Shown here in pieces: positions 1 to 8,397 of a stretch of 64,000 nucleotides of DNA; within the stretch, counting starts at the first letter, position 1; every line of letters starts with the position of its first letter. The DNA is taken from contig JAIXKR010000130.1 of assembly GCA_026932235.1 (NCBI GenBank), forward strand, positions 1 through 64,000, given 5' to 3'. The notes below the pieces were generated by a model. That model made no database searches and was not told the origin of the DNA. It saw only the letters and a program-made list of their open reading frames with translations. The translations under genes and the position numbers were made by a program. Origin of the DNA: Burkholderiales bacterium (GTDB lineage: Bacteria; Pseudomonadota; Gammaproteobacteria; Burkholderiales; Burkholderiaceae_C).

Positions 1-199
1 TGCGCGCCTTGCCGACGTAGAGCACCTGGCCCTTGTCGTCGATCCAGCGGTAGACGCCGGGCAGCGCAGGCAGCGCCGCGACCTCGGCCAGCAGCCGCTC
101 GCGCGCCTCCCCACCGCTGCCGACCTCGAGGCTCGCCGAAGCCGCGGCCGGCTCGGGGCGCGCAGCATCGCTGGGGTCGGCAGGCCGATGGGCACTCAT
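1..199 (-). CDS. uvrC: UvrC, excinuclease ABC subunit C (N-terminus only; gene runs off the left edge)
   Basis: The reverse strand encodes the beginning of UvrC, the nuclease subunit that makes both incisions in nucleotide excision repair. The visible part is an Ala/Gly-rich leader followed by [20 protein letters not shown] and GKAR, the start of the GIY-YIG nuclease domain (family knowledge: GVY and LYVGKA carry the catalytic Tyr residues). About 66 residues are inside the window. Two in-frame ATGs are possible, at 211 and 199; neither has a clear Shine-Dalgarno sequence. The shorter one leaves more room for a promoter shared with earP, which starts divergently at 241. The leader before the nuclease domain is about 40 residues, longer than in E. 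coli UvrC. Confidence 0.85.
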   Translation of the reverse strand, partial: MSAHRPADPSDAARPEPAAASASLEVGSGGEARERLLAEVAALPALPGVYRWIDDKGQVLYVGKAR

Positions 200-240
200 C
201 GCAGCCAGCATTGTGCAGCGCGGCCAAGGACAATCGCAGC

Positions 241-1308
241 ATGCGCTGGGACATCTTCTGCCGCGTCGTCGACAACCATGGCGACCTGGGCTTTTGCTGG
301 CGACTGGCGGCCGAACTCGCGGCGCGCGGCGAACGGGTGCGGCTCTGGGTCGACGACGCACGCGCCCTGGCATGGATGGCCCCTGCGGGCGCCGCCGGCG
401 TGCAGGTGCAACCGTGGACGGAAGCCGCACCCGACCGTGTCGGCGAGGTCGTGGTCGAGGCCTTCGGTTGCGATCCGCCGCCGGCCTTCGTGCAGGCGAT
501 GGCGCGGCGGCAGCCGCCCCCGGTGTGGCTCAACCTCGAGTACCTGAGCGCGGAGGACTATGTCGAGCGCTCGCACGGCCTGCCCTCGCCGCAGGCGTGC
601 GGTCTCGTCAAGTGGTTCTTCTATCCCGGCTTCACGACGCGTACCGGGGGCCTGCTGCTGGAGCGCGGCCTGCTGCAGTCGATGGAAGGCTTCGACGGCC
701 GCGCCTGGCTTGCCGCGCGCGGCTGGGCGCCGGCCGCGCACGAGCGCGTCTGCAGCCTGTTCTGCTACGCCCAAGCGGCGTTGCCGGCCTGGCTTCCGCT
801 GCTGGCGCGACGGCCCACGCTGCTGCTGGCCGCTCCCGGGCCGGCGCAGCGGCAGTTGCGGGCCCTGGAGAAGCCCGAGCATTTGCGCGTGCTGGAGCTG
901 CCCTGGCTGGAGCAGCGCGATTTCGACCGCCTGCTCTGGAGCTGCGACCTCAACGCCGTGCGCGGCGAGGATTCCTTCGTGCGCGCGCAATGGGCGGCCA
1001 GACCGATGCTGTGGCAGATCTACCCGCAGCACGACGGCGTGCATGCCGGCAAGCTGCAGGCGTGGCTGGACCTGCTGCTGCACGGGGTCGACGCGCCGCT
1101 GGCCGGCGAGATCCGGCGCATGAACCTGGCCTGGAACGGCCTCGCCGCCTGGCCGCCGGCGCTGCCCCCGCTCCCCGCCTGGGAGTCGGTGCTCGCGGCC
1201 TGGCGCGCGCGCCTCGCGGCCGGCCCGGAGCTCGTCGAACAGCTGCTCGCCTTCGTCGCGCGCAAGCACGCGGGCGCTGCGCGACCGCCGCCGGCTGGCG
1301 GCCGCTAG
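241..1308 (+). CDS. earP: EarP, protein-arginine rhamnosyltransferase for elongation factor P
   Basis: EarP transfers rhamnose from dTDP-L-rhamnose to an arginine of EF-P, activating it to rescue ribosomes stalled at polyproline. The 355-residue product begins [20 protein letters not shown]; Asp11 and Asp15 of the DNHGDLG motif correspond to the two catalytic aspartates described for Pseudomonas EarP, and [12 protein letters not shown] (Glu about 243) is the conserved nucleotide-sugar site motif. I chose ATG 241 because the earlier in-frame start at 211 adds ten residues absent from the family. Its substrate gene efp lies 156 bp downstream on the same strand, the usual betaproteobacterial pairing. 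No monoglucosyl or lysine-type modification genes are seen nearby. Confidence 0.95.
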   Translation: MRWDIFCRVVDNHGDLGFCWRLAAELAARGERVRLWVDDARALAWMAPAGAAGVQVQPWTEAAPDRVGEVVVEAFGCDPPPAFVQAMARRQPPPVWLNLEYLSAEDYVERSHGLPSPQACGLVKWFFYPGFTTRTGGLLLERGLLQSMEGFDGRAWLAARGWAPAAHERVCSLFCYAQAALPAWLPLLARRPTLLLAAPGPAQRQLRALEKPEHLRVLELPWLEQRDFDRLLWSCDLNAVRGEDSFVRAQWAARPMLWQIYPQHDGVHAGKLQAWLDLLLHGVDAPLAGEIRRMNLAWNGLAAWPPALPPLPAWESVLAAWRARLAAGPELVEQLLAFVARKHAGAARPPPAGGR

Positions 1309-1464
1309 CCGCGGTTAGAATCAGGAGCTTTGCGCGTCCCGCGCAAGCCTCTCGCTGCGGCCTTGCGGCAACGGAAGGGCACCGCAGCAGCGACCTCAGA
1401 CCCCAGGTCCAGCCCTCCGGGTGCCGACGCCCGAGGCGGACCTCTCTCCCGCAGGAACCACGCC

Positions 1465-2019
1465 ATGAAGCTCGCTCAGGAAATCCGCGCCGGCAACGTC
1501 ATCATGCAGGGCAAGGACCCGATGGTCGTGCTCAAGACCGAGTACAGCCGCGGTGGCCGCGGCGCCGCCACCGTGCGCATGAAGCTGAAGAACCTGCTCA
1601 ACAACTCGGGCACGGAACTCGTCTTCAAGGCGGACGACAAGATGGACCAGATCATCCTCGACAAGAAGGAGTGCACGTACTCCTTCTTCGTCGACCCGAT
1701 GTACGTCTTCATGGACACCGAGTACAACCAGTACGAGGTCGAGGCCGACAACATGGGCGATGCCATCCAGTACCTCGAGGACGGCATGGAGGTCGAGGTC
1801 ACCTTCTACGACGGCAAGGCGATTTCGGTCGAGCTGCCGACCACCGTCGTGCGCGAGATCGAGACCGACCCCGCCGTGAAGGGCGACACCTCGGGCAAGG
1901 TGCTCAAGCCCGCCAAGCTCAAGAGCACGGGCTTCGAGGTCGCGGTACCGATCTTCGTCGAGAGCGGCGACCGGATCGAGATCGACACGCGCACCCACGA
2001 GTACCGCAAGCGCGTGTGA
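1465..2019 (+). CDS. efp: Elongation factor P (arginine-32 type)
   Basis: EF-P, 184 residues, binds between the P and E sites of the ribosome and promotes peptide bond formation at consecutive prolines. The start ATG 1465 follows GCAGGA about eight bases upstream and gives [20 protein letters not shown], the standard N-terminus. The acceptor loop reads SRGGRGAA, with Arg at position 32, which is the residue rhamnosylated by EarP; lysine-type EF-P proteins have Lys here. This agrees with the earP gene just upstream. The OB-fold domains and the C-terminal motif [17 protein letters not shown] are complete. A strong hairpin follows the stop codon. Confidence 0.98.
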   Translation: MKLAQEIRAGNVIMQGKDPMVVLKTEYSRGGRGAATVRMKLKNLLNNSGTELVFKADDKMDQIILDKKECTYSFFVDPMYVFMDTEYNQYEVEADNMGDAIQYLEDGMEVEVTFYDGKAISVELPTTVVREIETDPAVKGDTSGKVLKPAKLKSTGFEVAVPIFVESGDRIEIDTRTHEYRKRV

Positions 2020-2043
2020 GCGCCGCCGCGGCGCCTGTCGGCA

Positions 2044-2066
2044 GGGGCACCCGCGGGTGCCCCTTC
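2044..2066 (+). terminator. Rho-independent-type terminator after efp
   Basis: A perfect 9-bp inverted repeat (GGGGCACCC, GC, GGGTGCCCC at 2044-2063) is followed by TTCTCGTCT. It lies 25 bases after the efp stop. The U-tract is weak, so termination is probable rather than certain. It also argues against starting mnmC at the GTG at 2057, which would fall inside the stem. Confidence 0.75.
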
Positions 2067-2092
2067 TCGTCTGGCCGCATCGAAGGCCGGCC

Positions 2093-4033
2093 TTGAGCAC
2101 GCCGGGTCTTGCGCACGCGCAGATCGCGTGGGACGAAGCCGGGACGGCGCTGGCGCCGGACTACGGCGACGTCTACCACCCGCGCAGCGGCGCGCAGGCG
2201 CAGGCGCGCGCCGTCTTCCTCGCCGGCAACGGCCTGCCCGCGCGCTGGGCCGGACGCCGCGACTTCGTCATCCTCGAAACCGGCCTGGGCCTGGCGCACA
2301 ACCTGCTGGCCACCTGGGCCGCGTGGCGCGACGATCCGGCGCGGCCGACGCGGCTGCACTACGTCGCCATCGAGGCGCAGCCGCCGCGGCGCGAGGATCT
2401 GGCCCGCGCGCATGCCGGCCAGCCGCAGCAGGCACTGGCCAAGCACTTGCTGCAGGCCTGGCCGCCGCCGCTGCGCGGTGTGCATCGGCTCGATTTCGAA
2501 GGCGGCGCCCTGCGCCTGCTGCTCGCGCTGGGCGACGTGCAGGAGCTGCTGCCGCAACTCGTCCTGCGCGCCGACGCCTTCTACCTCGACGGCTTCGCCC
2601 CCGACCGCAACCCGCGCATGTGGGACGCGCGCGTGCTCAAGGCCTTGGGCCGGCGCGCCGCCGCTGGCGCCACGGCCGCCACCTGGAGCGTGGCGCGCGG
2701 CGTGCGCGAGGGCCTGACGAGCGCGGGCTTCGTCTGCGCGCGCGTCGAGGGCAGCGGCGGGAAGCGACAGGTCTTGCGCGCGCGCCATGCGCCGCGCCAG
2801 GGGCAGCGTGGCCTGATCGATGAGGCGAGCGCGAACGAGACTGCGCGCCGGGCCATCGTCGTCGGCGCGGGTCTGGCCGGCGCCTGCTGCGCGGCGGCGC
2901 TGGCGACGCAGGGCTGCGAGGTCACGGTGCTCGAGCGCCGCGCAGCGCCGCAACCGCAGCAGCTCCAGGAAGTACAGCGACTGGCGGGCATCTTCCATGC
3001 CACCGTACACGCCGACGACAGCCGCCACGCGCGGCTGCTGCGCGCAGGCGCCCTGCACACCGCGCGTGTGCTCGCCACCCTCGATCCGACCCGCGTGCCG
3101 CACGATCGCCACAGCCTCCTGCGCGTCGAACGCGAGCTGGACGCTCGCGCCATGCAGGCGCGGCTGCAACGCCTGAAGCTGCCGCCCGACTTCGTGCAGG
3201 CGCTGGACGCCGACGCGGCGAGCGCGCGCGCCGGCGTCACGCTCGCGCGTCCGGCCTGGTACTTCCCTGGCGGCGGCTGGATCGCCCCCATCGCCTTCGT
3301 CGCCGAACGCCTCTCCCGGCCCGGCCTGCGCTGCCTGTGGGCAAGCGCGGTCGCCGCGCTGCGTCGCATCCACGGCCAATGGCAGGCCCTGGACGGCGAC
3401 GGGCGCGTGCTCGCGCAGGCGCCGCATCTGGTGCTGGCCAATGCCGACGCCGCGAACGCGCTGCTCGCCACCGTCCCGGCCGCGCCCTTCGCGCTGGCGC
3501 GTGAGCGCGGGCAGGTGAGCGGCTTCGACGCCGCGCCGACACTCGGCTGCGCCCTGGCCGGTGACGGTTACGCCCTGCCCCTGCCCGGCGGCGGCCTGCT
3601 TTGCGGCGCCACGCGGCAGCCCAGCGACGAGGACCCCGAGCTGCGCCTGGCCGACCACGAGGCCAACTTCGAGCGCCTGCAGCGCCTGTGCGGCCTGCAG
3701 CCGCCGGCCGATGCCGCACTCTGGCACGGCCGCGTCGGCTGGCGCGTCTTCAGCGCGGACCGTCTGCCCCTGGCCGGGCCCCTGCCCGCGCTGCAGATGC
3801 CTGCCGGCGCGCGCATGGACCAGGCCCGGCTGCTGCCGCGCGAGCCCGGCCTGCACCTGGCCTGTGCCTTCGGCTCGCGCGGGCTGACGCTGGCGCCGCT
3901 GCTGGCCGAACTCGTCGCCGCGCGCATCACCGGCACACCGCTGCCGCTGGAGCAGGAACTCATCGACGCCGTCGACCCCGGACGCTTCCAGGTGCGCGCC
4001 GCGCGCGCCGCGAGTGCCGCAGGCGGCGGCTGA
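2093..4033 (+). CDS. mnmC: MnmC, bifunctional tRNA methyltransferase / FAD oxidoreductase for mnm5s2U34
   Basis: MnmC carries out the last two steps of 5-methylaminomethyl-2-thiouridine synthesis in tRNA wobble positions: the FAD domain removes the carboxymethyl group and the SAM domain methylates. The N-terminal MnmD methyltransferase region contains DYGDVYHP, LETGLGLAHN and DAFYLDGFAPDRNPRMW; the C-terminal half starts a Rossmann FAD site AIVVGAGLAGACCA near residue 245. I prefer the TTG at 2093 (GAAGGCCGG upstream) because MnmC proteins begin shortly before this IAWDEAGTALAPDYGDVYH segment, and the earlier GTG 2057 is in the efp terminator stem. This gives 646 residues, the normal size. 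It ends nine bases from the convergent rpiA. Confidence 0.93.
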   Translation: MSTPGLAHAQIAWDEAGTALAPDYGDVYHPRSGAQAQARAVFLAGNGLPARWAGRRDFVILETGLGLAHNLLATWAAWRDDPARPTRLHYVAIEAQPPRREDLARAHAGQPQQALAKHLLQAWPPPLRGVHRLDFEGGALRLLLALGDVQELLPQLVLRADAFYLDGFAPDRNPRMWDARVLKALGRRAAAGATAATWSVARGVREGLTSAGFVCARVEGSGGKRQVLRARHAPRQGQRGLIDEASANETARRAIVVGAGLAGACCAAALATQGCEVTVLERRAAPQPQQLQEVQRLAGIFHATVHADDSRHARLLRAGALHTARVLATLDPTRVPHDRHSLLRVERELDARAMQARLQRLKLPPDFVQALDADAASARAGVTLARPAWYFPGGGWIAPIAFVAERLSRPGLRCLWASAVAALRRIHGQWQALDGDGRVLAQAPHLVLANADAANALLATVPAAPFALARERGQVSGFDAAPTLGCALAGDGYALPLPGGGLLCGATRQPSDEDPELRLADHEANFERLQRLCGLQPPADAALWHGRVGWRVFSADRLPLAGPLPALQMPAGARMDQARLLPREPGLHLACAFGSRGLTLAPLLAELVAARITGTPLPLEQELIDAVDPGRFQVRAARAASAAGGG

Positions 4034-4041
4034 GGGACGCG

Positions 4042-4710
4042 CTACGCCGCCTCGAAGTCCAGCCGCCTGACCCCTTCGGGCGTGCCCAGCAGGCAGACGC
4101 GGGCGCGGTGGCGGGCGAAGATGCCGACGGTGACGACGCCGGGCCACTGGTTGATCTCAGCCTCGAGCGCGGCCGGATCGGTGATGGCCAGGCCGCGCAC
4201 GTCGAGGATGGGCAGGCCGTTGTCGGTGCGCACGCCCGCGCGCAGGCTGGCCTGGCCGCCGAGCGCGGCGAAGCGGCGCGTGAGTTGCGCCACCGCCATC
4301 GGGATCACTTCGACCGGCAGGGGAAAGCCGCCGAGCACCGGCACGAGCTTGCTCTGGTCGGCGATGCAGACGAAGCGCTCGGCGAGATCGGCGACGATCT
4401 TCTCGCGCGTGAGCGCCGCGCCGCCGCCCTTGATCATGCAGCCGCGCGCGTCGATCTCGTCGGCGCCGTCGACGTAGATCGGCAGGCGCGTCACCGCCTC
4501 GGCCTCGAGCACGCGGATGCCGTGCGCGCGCAGCCGCGCGCTGCTCGCCTCCGAACTCGACACCGCCGCGGCGATGCGGCCCTTCACGGTGGCCAGCGCG
4601 TCGATGAAGTGGTTGACGGTGGAGCCCGTTCCCACGCCGACCACGGCGCCCTCGGGCACGAATTCCAGCGCCGCCTGCCCCACCAGGGCCTTGAGTTCGT
4701 CCTGTGTCAT
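4042..4710 (-). CDS. rpiA: Ribose-5-phosphate isomerase A
   Basis: RpiA interconverts ribose 5-phosphate and ribulose 5-phosphate in the pentose phosphate pathway. The product has the phosphate-binding [15 protein letters not shown], the catalytic segment YVDGADEID, the loop [14 protein letters not shown] and the C-terminal [10 protein letters not shown]. Starting at ATG 4710 gives [11 protein letters not shown], which aligns with the start of E. coli RpiA, and 222 residues (E. coli 219). A GTG 27 bases further upstream is possible but adds non-conserved residues. The gene is divergent from pyrD with about 38 bp between starts, so the two promoters must overlap. Confidence 0.96.
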   Translation of the reverse strand: MTQDELKALVGQAALEFVPEGAVVGVGTGSTVNHFIDALATVKGRIAAAVSSSEASSARLRAHGIRVLEAEAVTRLPIYVDGADEIDARGCMIKGGGAALTREKIVADLAERFVCIADQSKLVPVLGGFPLPVEVIPMAVAQLTRRFAALGGQASLRAGVRTDNGLPILDVRGLAITDPAALEAEINQWPGVVTVGIFARHRARVCLLGTPEGVRRLDFEAA

Positions 4711-4748
4711 GAGGGGGCGATTATCCGGGGCTGACACAATCGCCGCCC

Positions 4749-5798
4749 ATGCCCATCGTGCCCTACGCGCTCGCCCGCCCCTTCCTCTTCGGCCTCGATC
4801 CCGAGGAGGCGCACGAGCTGACGCTTGCCACGCTGGCGCGCTTGCAGAACACGCCGGCGCAGTGCCTGTGGGCCGGCGCGCGCGTGGACGACCCGGTGAC
4901 GCTCGCCGGCCTGCGCTTCCCCAACCGCGTCGGCCTGGCCGCGGGCCTGGACAAGAACGGCCGCTGCGTCGACGGCCTGGGCGCGATGGGTTTCGGCTTC
5001 ATCGAGGTCGGCACGGTGACGCCGCGGGCGCAGCCGGGCAACCCCAAGCCGCGCATGTTCCGGCTGCCGCAGCAGCAGGCGCTGATCAACCGGCTGGGCT
5101 TCAACAACGAGGGGCTCGAGAGCTTCCTCGCCAACGTGCGGCGCGCGCACAGCTTTCGTGCGCGCGGCGGCATCGTCGGCCTGAACATCGGCAAGAACGC
5201 CAGCACGCCGATCGAGAACGCCGTCGACGACTACCTGCTCGGGCTGCAGGCGGTGGCGCCGCACGCCGACTACGTGACCGTCAACATCTCGAGCCCGAAC
5301 ACCAAGAACCTGCGCGCGCTGCAAGGCGACGAGGCGCTGGACGCGCTGCTGGGCGCGCTCGCCGCGCGCCGCGACGCGCTGGCCGCAACACTTGGCCGGC
5401 GCGTGCCCATGCTGCTGAAGATCGCGCCCGACCTCGACGCCGCACAGATCGAACTCATCGCCGCCACCCTGCAGCGCCACGGCATGGACGGCGTGATCGC
5501 CACCAACACGACGATCGCGCGCGACGCCGTGCAAGGCCTGCCGCATGCCGACGAGGCCGGAGGACTGAGCGGGGCGCCGGTGCGCGAGGCCAGCAACCGC
5601 GTCATCCGCGCGCTGCGCGCGGCGCTGGGGCCGGGCTTTCCGATCGTCGGCGTCGGCGGCGTGATGAGCGGCGCCGACGCGCGCGCGAAGATCGAGGCCG
5701 GCGCCGACCTGGTGCAGGTCTACACCGGCCTCATCTACCGCGGGCCCGCGATCGTCGCCGAGGCGGCCGCGGCGATCGCCGCGATCACGCGTGGCTGA
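4749..5798 (+). CDS. pyrD: Dihydroorotate dehydrogenase (quinone), class 2
   Basis: PyrD oxidises dihydroorotate to orotate in pyrimidine synthesis, passing electrons to membrane quinone. The 349-residue protein has the class 2 N-terminal amphipathic extension ([20 protein letters not shown]), the FMN-contacting [17 protein letters not shown], and [14 protein letters not shown] carrying the catalytic serine near residue 182. The C-terminal [20 protein letters not shown] and [11 protein letters not shown] are the phosphate-binding part of the barrel. Its stop codon overlaps the start of the next gene by eight bases, so the two are co-transcribed. Confidence 0.97.
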   Translation: MPIVPYALARPFLFGLDPEEAHELTLATLARLQNTPAQCLWAGARVDDPVTLAGLRFPNRVGLAAGLDKNGRCVDGLGAMGFGFIEVGTVTPRAQPGNPKPRMFRLPQQQALINRLGFNNEGLESFLANVRRAHSFRARGGIVGLNIGKNASTPIENAVDDYLLGLQAVAPHADYVTVNISSPNTKNLRALQGDEALDALLGALAARRDALAATLGRRVPMLLKIAPDLDAAQIELIAATLQRHGMDGVIATNTTIARDAVQGLPHADEAGGLSGAPVREASNRVIRALRAALGPGFPIVGVGGVMSGADARAKIEAGADLVQVYTGLIYRGPAIVAEAAAAIAAITRG

Positions 5799-6246
5799 AG
5801 GCGGCGCACCGTCCGCCGTGCCCGATGCGCACGCCGCCGCGCCCGCGCGCTGGTGCTTGCAGCCTGCCGCCCGACGCGGCTTCGGCGCGCTGCTGGCGCT
5901 GCTCATCGTCGTCGTCGCCTGGTTCGCATTCACGCCGGCGCCGCCGCGCACGCTCGAGACGGTCTGGGACAAGCTGCACCACGCGCTGGCCTTCACGGCG
6001 TTGGCCTGGGTCGCCGAGCTGGCCGTCTGGCCGCAGCGCGGGCACCGCTGGCGCGTCGCGCTGGGCCTGCTCGCGTGGGGCGGCGTGATCGAGATCGTCC
6101 AGTCGCAGCTGCCCACGCGCAGCGCCGAATGGGGCGACTTGCTGGCCGACGCCGTGGGCATCGCGTTCGGCCTGCTGCTGGCGCTGCCCTGCCTGCGCGG
6201 CGGGCGCGCACCGATCGAGGCCGTGCCCACACGCTCGACCGGCTGA
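5791..6246 (+). CDS. VanZ-like membrane protein
   Basis: A 151-residue integral membrane protein with about four hydrophobic segments: [17 protein letters not shown], then [20 protein letters not shown], then [19 protein letters not shown], and [19 protein letters not shown]. The DKLxHxxxF and E-Q-x7-R-x2-xxDxxAN-like pattern (here [23 protein letters not shown]) is typical of the VanZ family, whose best-known member affects teicoplanin resistance; most chromosomal members have no known role. The start is the GTG at 5791 inside the end of pyrD, implying translational coupling. No link to pyrimidine synthesis is obvious. Confidence 0.8.
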   Translation: MAEGGAPSAVPDAHAAAPARWCLQPAARRGFGALLALLIVVVAWFAFTPAPPRTLETVWDKLHHALAFTALAWVAELAVWPQRGHRWRVALGLLAWGGVIEIVQSQLPTRSAEWGDLLADAVGIAFGLLLALPCLRGGRAPIEAVPTRSTG

Positions 6247-6328
6247 GCCTGCGGCCGGACGCGGCGCGGCTGTTCAAACGCCCGCGCACGCGGCACCATT
6301 CAGCCCCGCCAGCAAGACGAGGCCGACG

Positions 6329-7282
6329 ATGAACCCGCCCCTGCACCTCATCCTCGGCGACGGCGTCGTCGGCTGCGCAGCCGCGCAGGAACTCGCGCGC
6401 CGCGGCATCCCGCACGCGCTGGCCAGCCGGACGCCGCCCGCGAACACCGCGCCCGGCGGCACGGGCGCGCACCGGCGCGTGGAGGCGCTCGATGCCGAGT
6501 CGCTTCTTGCCGCCAGCGCCGACGCCTCGCACCTGCACCTGACGCTCGGCCTGCCCTACGACGCTCGCGTGTGGGAGCGCGACTGGCCGCGCGTGATCGA
6601 GAACGCCATCGCCGCCGCACGCGCCCACCGCCTGCGGCTCGTGATGTTCGACAACCTCTACGGCTACGGGCCGGTGCCGCTGCGACAGCCGATCCGCGAG
6701 GACCATCCGCAGCAGCCGACCTCGCGCAAGGGCCGCGTGCGCAAGGCGATCGGTGAACGCCTGCTGCGCGCGGCGCGCGAGGACGGGGTGCCGGTTCTGA
6801 TCGCCCGCGCCTCGGACTTCTACGGCCCCGGCGTGCGCAACACCGTGCTCTTCGCGGCGGCGATCGAGCGTCAGCTTCGCGGCAAGGCAGCGCAGTGGCT
6901 CGGCGACCCCGACCGCTTGCACAGCTACACCTACGTCCCCGACGCCGCGCGCGGCCTGGTCGAACTGGCGCTGGACGAGGGCGCCTACGGGCAGGTCTGG
7001 CACCTGCCGACGATGTCGCCCGCGCCGACCTCGCGCGCGCTGCTGCAGATGTCGGCCCGCCTGCTGGGAGCGCCGCAGCGCGTGCAGGTGCTGCCCGCGG
7101 CGATGCAGTCGGCGCTGGGCCTCTTCGTGCCCATCCTGCGGGAACTGCGCGAGATCCGCTACCAGCACGCACAGGATTTCGTCCTCTCGAGCGAGCGCTT
7201 CATGCAGCGCTACCCCGCCTTCCGCATCACGCCCTACGAGGAGGGGATCGAGGCCACCGTCCGTTCCTTCAGGCCCGGCTGA
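6329..7282 (+). CDS. NAD-dependent epimerase/dehydratase family (extended SDR) protein
   Basis: The 317-residue protein has a Rossmann-like start LHLILGDGVVGCAAAQELAR, a variant of the GxxGxxG nucleotide site, and the motif MFDNLYGYGPVP where many extended SDRs have the active-site Tyr; SRKGRVRKAIGERLLRAA may carry the Lys equivalent. Further on are ARASDFYGPGVRNT and SYTYVPDAARGLVELAL, typical of sugar-nucleotide epimerases and atypical SDRs. Substrate cannot be predicted; nucleoside-diphosphate sugar or NmrA-like roles are both open. The start ATG 6329 has GACGAGG upstream. It stands alone between pyrD/vanZ and a palindrome. Confidence 0.75.
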   Translation: MNPPLHLILGDGVVGCAAAQELARRGIPHALASRTPPANTAPGGTGAHRRVEALDAESLLAASADASHLHLTLGLPYDARVWERDWPRVIENAIAAARAHRLRLVMFDNLYGYGPVPLRQPIREDHPQQPTSRKGRVRKAIGERLLRAAREDGVPVLIARASDFYGPGVRNTVLFAAAIERQLRGKAAQWLGDPDRLHSYTYVPDAARGLVELALDEGAYGQVWHLPTMSPAPTSRALLQMSARLLGAPQRVQVLPAAMQSALGLFVPILRELREIRYQHAQDFVLSSERFMQRYPAFRITPYEEGIEATVRSFRPG

Positions 7283-7351
7283 CGCGCCTGCGCCGACGCA
7301 GCCGCGTCGGCCGCGGGTTCCCCGTTCGCAGCGATCCGCGCGGTGACGTCT

Positions 7352-7378
7352 TCACTGGCTCATGCTATGAGCCAGTGA
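7352..7378. promoter_or_regulatory. Perfect 12-bp inverted repeat, operator-like
   Basis: TCACTGGCTCAT and its exact reverse complement ATGAGCCAGTGA are separated by three bases. It lies 69 bases after the preceding stop and 50 bases before the start of the next gene. No T-tract follows on the plus strand, so an operator or an RNA hairpin is as likely as a terminator. A second palindrome, TGACGCGTCA at 7376-7385, overlaps its right arm. Confidence 0.6.
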
Positions 7379-7428
7379 CGCGTCAACATGCGTCCATCCC
7401 GCCGCGCAGGCAAGCCCAGGAGGACGCG

Positions 7429-8397
7429 ATGCACCAGGCCACCCTCGACCTCGAAGCCGACACCACGGCCCCCTTGGGCACCGCCTGCGGGCCCCAGCGG
7501 CCCGGGCGCGGCAGCGGCTCCGCCCGCTTTGCGCCGCCCGGCCCCCTCCCTCACGCCAGCGCGTACTGCCCGGTCACCAGGCAGGCTCTGGGTCCGAACG
7601 ACGCCGTCGCCCCAATGCCGATGCGCCTCAGCGAGGAACATCCGCCCGCGCGCGACAACCTGGTGCTCGCCAGCCGCAGCGCGGCGCAGGCGCGCGCGGG
7701 GCTCACCGCGGCGCAGATCGTGCAGCAGGCCGAGCGCATGCAGCGGGAGGGCCTGTCGACGCATTCGGGGCTGGACGCCGCCGCCTGGGCGCGCCTGGCG
7801 AGCCTCACCACCCTGGCCACGCCGCTGCCGCAACTGCAGGCGGTGCGCGTGCCGCTGCGCGCCCTTCCGCCGGCAGGGGCGCGCCTGCGCAACCCCGTGC
7901 AGGCGCTGCAGGCTGCGCTGACGCAGGGCCTCTGCCTGCCGGGCTGGAGCCGGCGCGCCGCGGCCATCGCCGACGCACTGCCGCAGGCCGCGCTGCGTCA
8001 TGACTTCAACCTCTTCGTCGGTGCGCTGGCCGCGCGCCTGATGGCGATCGCGCTCGATGCCGACGAGATCGAGCAGCAGTGGGCGATGGAGGATGCCTGG
8101 GCCGACGGCCGCGTGCAACGGCGCTGGGCGCAGTTCGCGATCCAGCTGGACGCGGCGCAGTGCCGGGCGCTGCTCGCGCGCGTGCAGCGCTGCTGCAGGC
8201 AGGCCATGCTGCCGCGCCGACACGAGGCTCGGGGCGCCGAAGGCCGCGCCGTGCCGCCTCGCCTGCCGCTTCAACGCAGCATGCGCTCGCCGACGTCGAT
8301 GCGTCCCCAGACGAGCCGGCCCACGAGCCAGAGGCTGGTGACGGCGCCGAGCGCGAACAGGAGCCTGCCCAGCAGTTGCTGGTCGCCCAGCAGGTAG
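7429..8397 (+). CDS. Hypothetical protein behind a strong ribosome binding site
   Basis: I do not recognise this 322-residue protein. Support for a real gene is the canonical AGGAGG at 7419-7424, five bases before ATG 7429, and high-GC codon use in this frame. The middle (residues about 85-260) is Ala/Leu-rich and looks all-helical, with segments such as LTAAQIVQQAERMQREGLST and NLFVGALAARLMAIALDADE; there is no signal peptide or membrane segment. Two CxxxxxC-like spots near the end (AQCRALLARVQRCCRQ) are not a clear metal site. The last 127 bases run into the convergent senC gene, so the C-terminus (Ser/Arg-rich, shadow-like) may be unconserved. A regulatory or adaptor role is possible but unsupported. 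Confidence 0.5.
   Translation: MHQATLDLEADTTAPLGTACGPQRPGRGSGSARFAPPGPLPHASAYCPVTRQALGPNDAVAPMPMRLSEEHPPARDNLVLASRSAAQARAGLTAAQIVQQAERMQREGLSTHSGLDAAAWARLASLTTLATPLPQLQAVRVPLRALPPAGARLRNPVQALQAALTQGLCLPGWSRRAAAIADALPQAALRHDFNLFVGALAARLMAIALDADEIEQQWAMEDAWADGRVQRRWAQFAIQLDAAQCRALLARVQRCCRQAMLPRRHEARGAEGRAVPPRLPLQRSMRSPTSMRPQTSRPTSQRLVTAPSANRSLPSSCWSPSR

Noticed and set aside
196..1269. Long minus-strand open frame opposite earP
   Set aside because: Gln/Arg/Ala-rich shadow of a high-GC gene; earP on the plus strand has clear family motifs.
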